Source: Phytopseudomonas flavescens
GTDB taxonomy: Bacteria > Pseudomonadota > Gammaproteobacteria > Pseudomonadales > Pseudomonadaceae
Direction of reading: 5' to 3'
Length of the DNA stretch: 64,000 nt
Assembly (NCBI RefSeq): GCF_900100535.1
Contig: NZ_FNDG01000023.1
Location: 29,640 to 93,639 of the forward strand
Shown here one piece after another: positions 63,894 to 64,000 of this stretch. A program made the position numbers and the translations under genes. Position 1 is the stretch's first letter. Every line of letters begins with the position of its first letter. The notes under the pieces were generated by a model. The model made no database searches. It was not told the origin of the DNA and saw only the letters and a list, made by a program, of their open reading frames with translations.

Positions 63894-64000
63894 ATCCGGT
63901 TGGGGAGTCGATGTTTAGGTCGCTTCCCCGAATTGGGTATGTGATATCCGTTGGTATTGCGTGTTCTTGCAAATTTTCGGCTTTACTGTCGACTTCAACC
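63894..64000 (-). other. 23S-5S intergenic spacer (partial)
   Basis: Lies directly upstream of the 5S gene on the minus strand and runs to the window edge. No tRNA is visible. The 23S 3' end is expected just beyond 64000. Confidence 0.8.

Overview
The window is high-GC DNA from a Pseudomonas-type gammaproteobacterium. The evidence is its content and gene order: carnitine, glycine betaine and dimethylglycine catabolic genes (cdh, gbc, dgc) beside gbdR and cbcVWX, then molybdate, sulfate, putrescine and GABA genes, REP-like palindromes, and a 5S rRNA of Pseudomonas type at the right edge. The exact species cannot be read from the sequence; something like the mendocina/oleovorans lineage is a guess.

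Layout. 1-3.8 kb: the end of a LysR regulator, then a minus-strand set (M20 amidohydrolase, aldehyde dehydrogenase, 3-hydroxyisobutyrate-dehydrogenase-like enzyme). 4.2-29.4 kb: a quaternary-ammonium region. It holds ltaE, gbcB, gbcA, the carnitine genes cdhB-cdhA-cdhC-caiX with the regulator cdhR, the dimethylglycine unit (M19-like protein, DUF5943-like protein, dgcA, dgcB, etfA-like, etfB-like, a small protein), gbdR, and the uptake genes cbcV-cbcW-cbcX plus a betX-like binding protein. Together these predict uptake of choline, betaine and carnitine, then carnitine to 3-dehydrocarnitine, betainyl-CoA, glycine betaine, dimethylglycine and sarcosine. 29.5-32.4 kb: modABC behind a ModE-type operator. 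32.5-38.6 kb: sulfur starvation genes (an unusual sigma54-activator-like ATPase, an alpha/beta hydrolase, oscA, sbp-cysTWA). 38.7-51.6 kb: DUF962 protein, Crp/Fnr regulator, PhoD-like phosphatase, puuB and puuA, a chemoreceptor, an NDH-2-like flavoprotein, and gabT/gabD. 52-53.2 kb: tRNA-Arg(CCG) and a DUF1206 membrane protein. 53.5-63.4 kb: a catabolic cluster with a LysR regulator, an RraA-like protein, two complete TRAP transporters, a nitrilase-family amidase and an HpcH/HpaI aldolase. 63.8 kb to the end: 5S rRNA on the minus strand and the 23S-5S spacer.

Non-coding DNA is unusually rich. A 1.25 kb gap between ltaE and gbcB holds about eight same-direction DnaA-box-like motifs roughly 120-170 bp apart, and two relatives lie before gbdR. 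Palindromic repeats sit in most gaps of the dgc unit. A 110-bp element occurs as two identical copies 16.6 kb apart, and a MITE-like element lies between gabT and gabD.

The most unusual proteins are an M19-dipeptidase relative lacking several metal ligands, a sigma54-activator-like ATPase without GAFTGA or a DNA-binding domain, a DgcA lacking one expected Fe-S cysteine, and an RraA-like protein with Thr where HMG/CHA aldolases have Arg.
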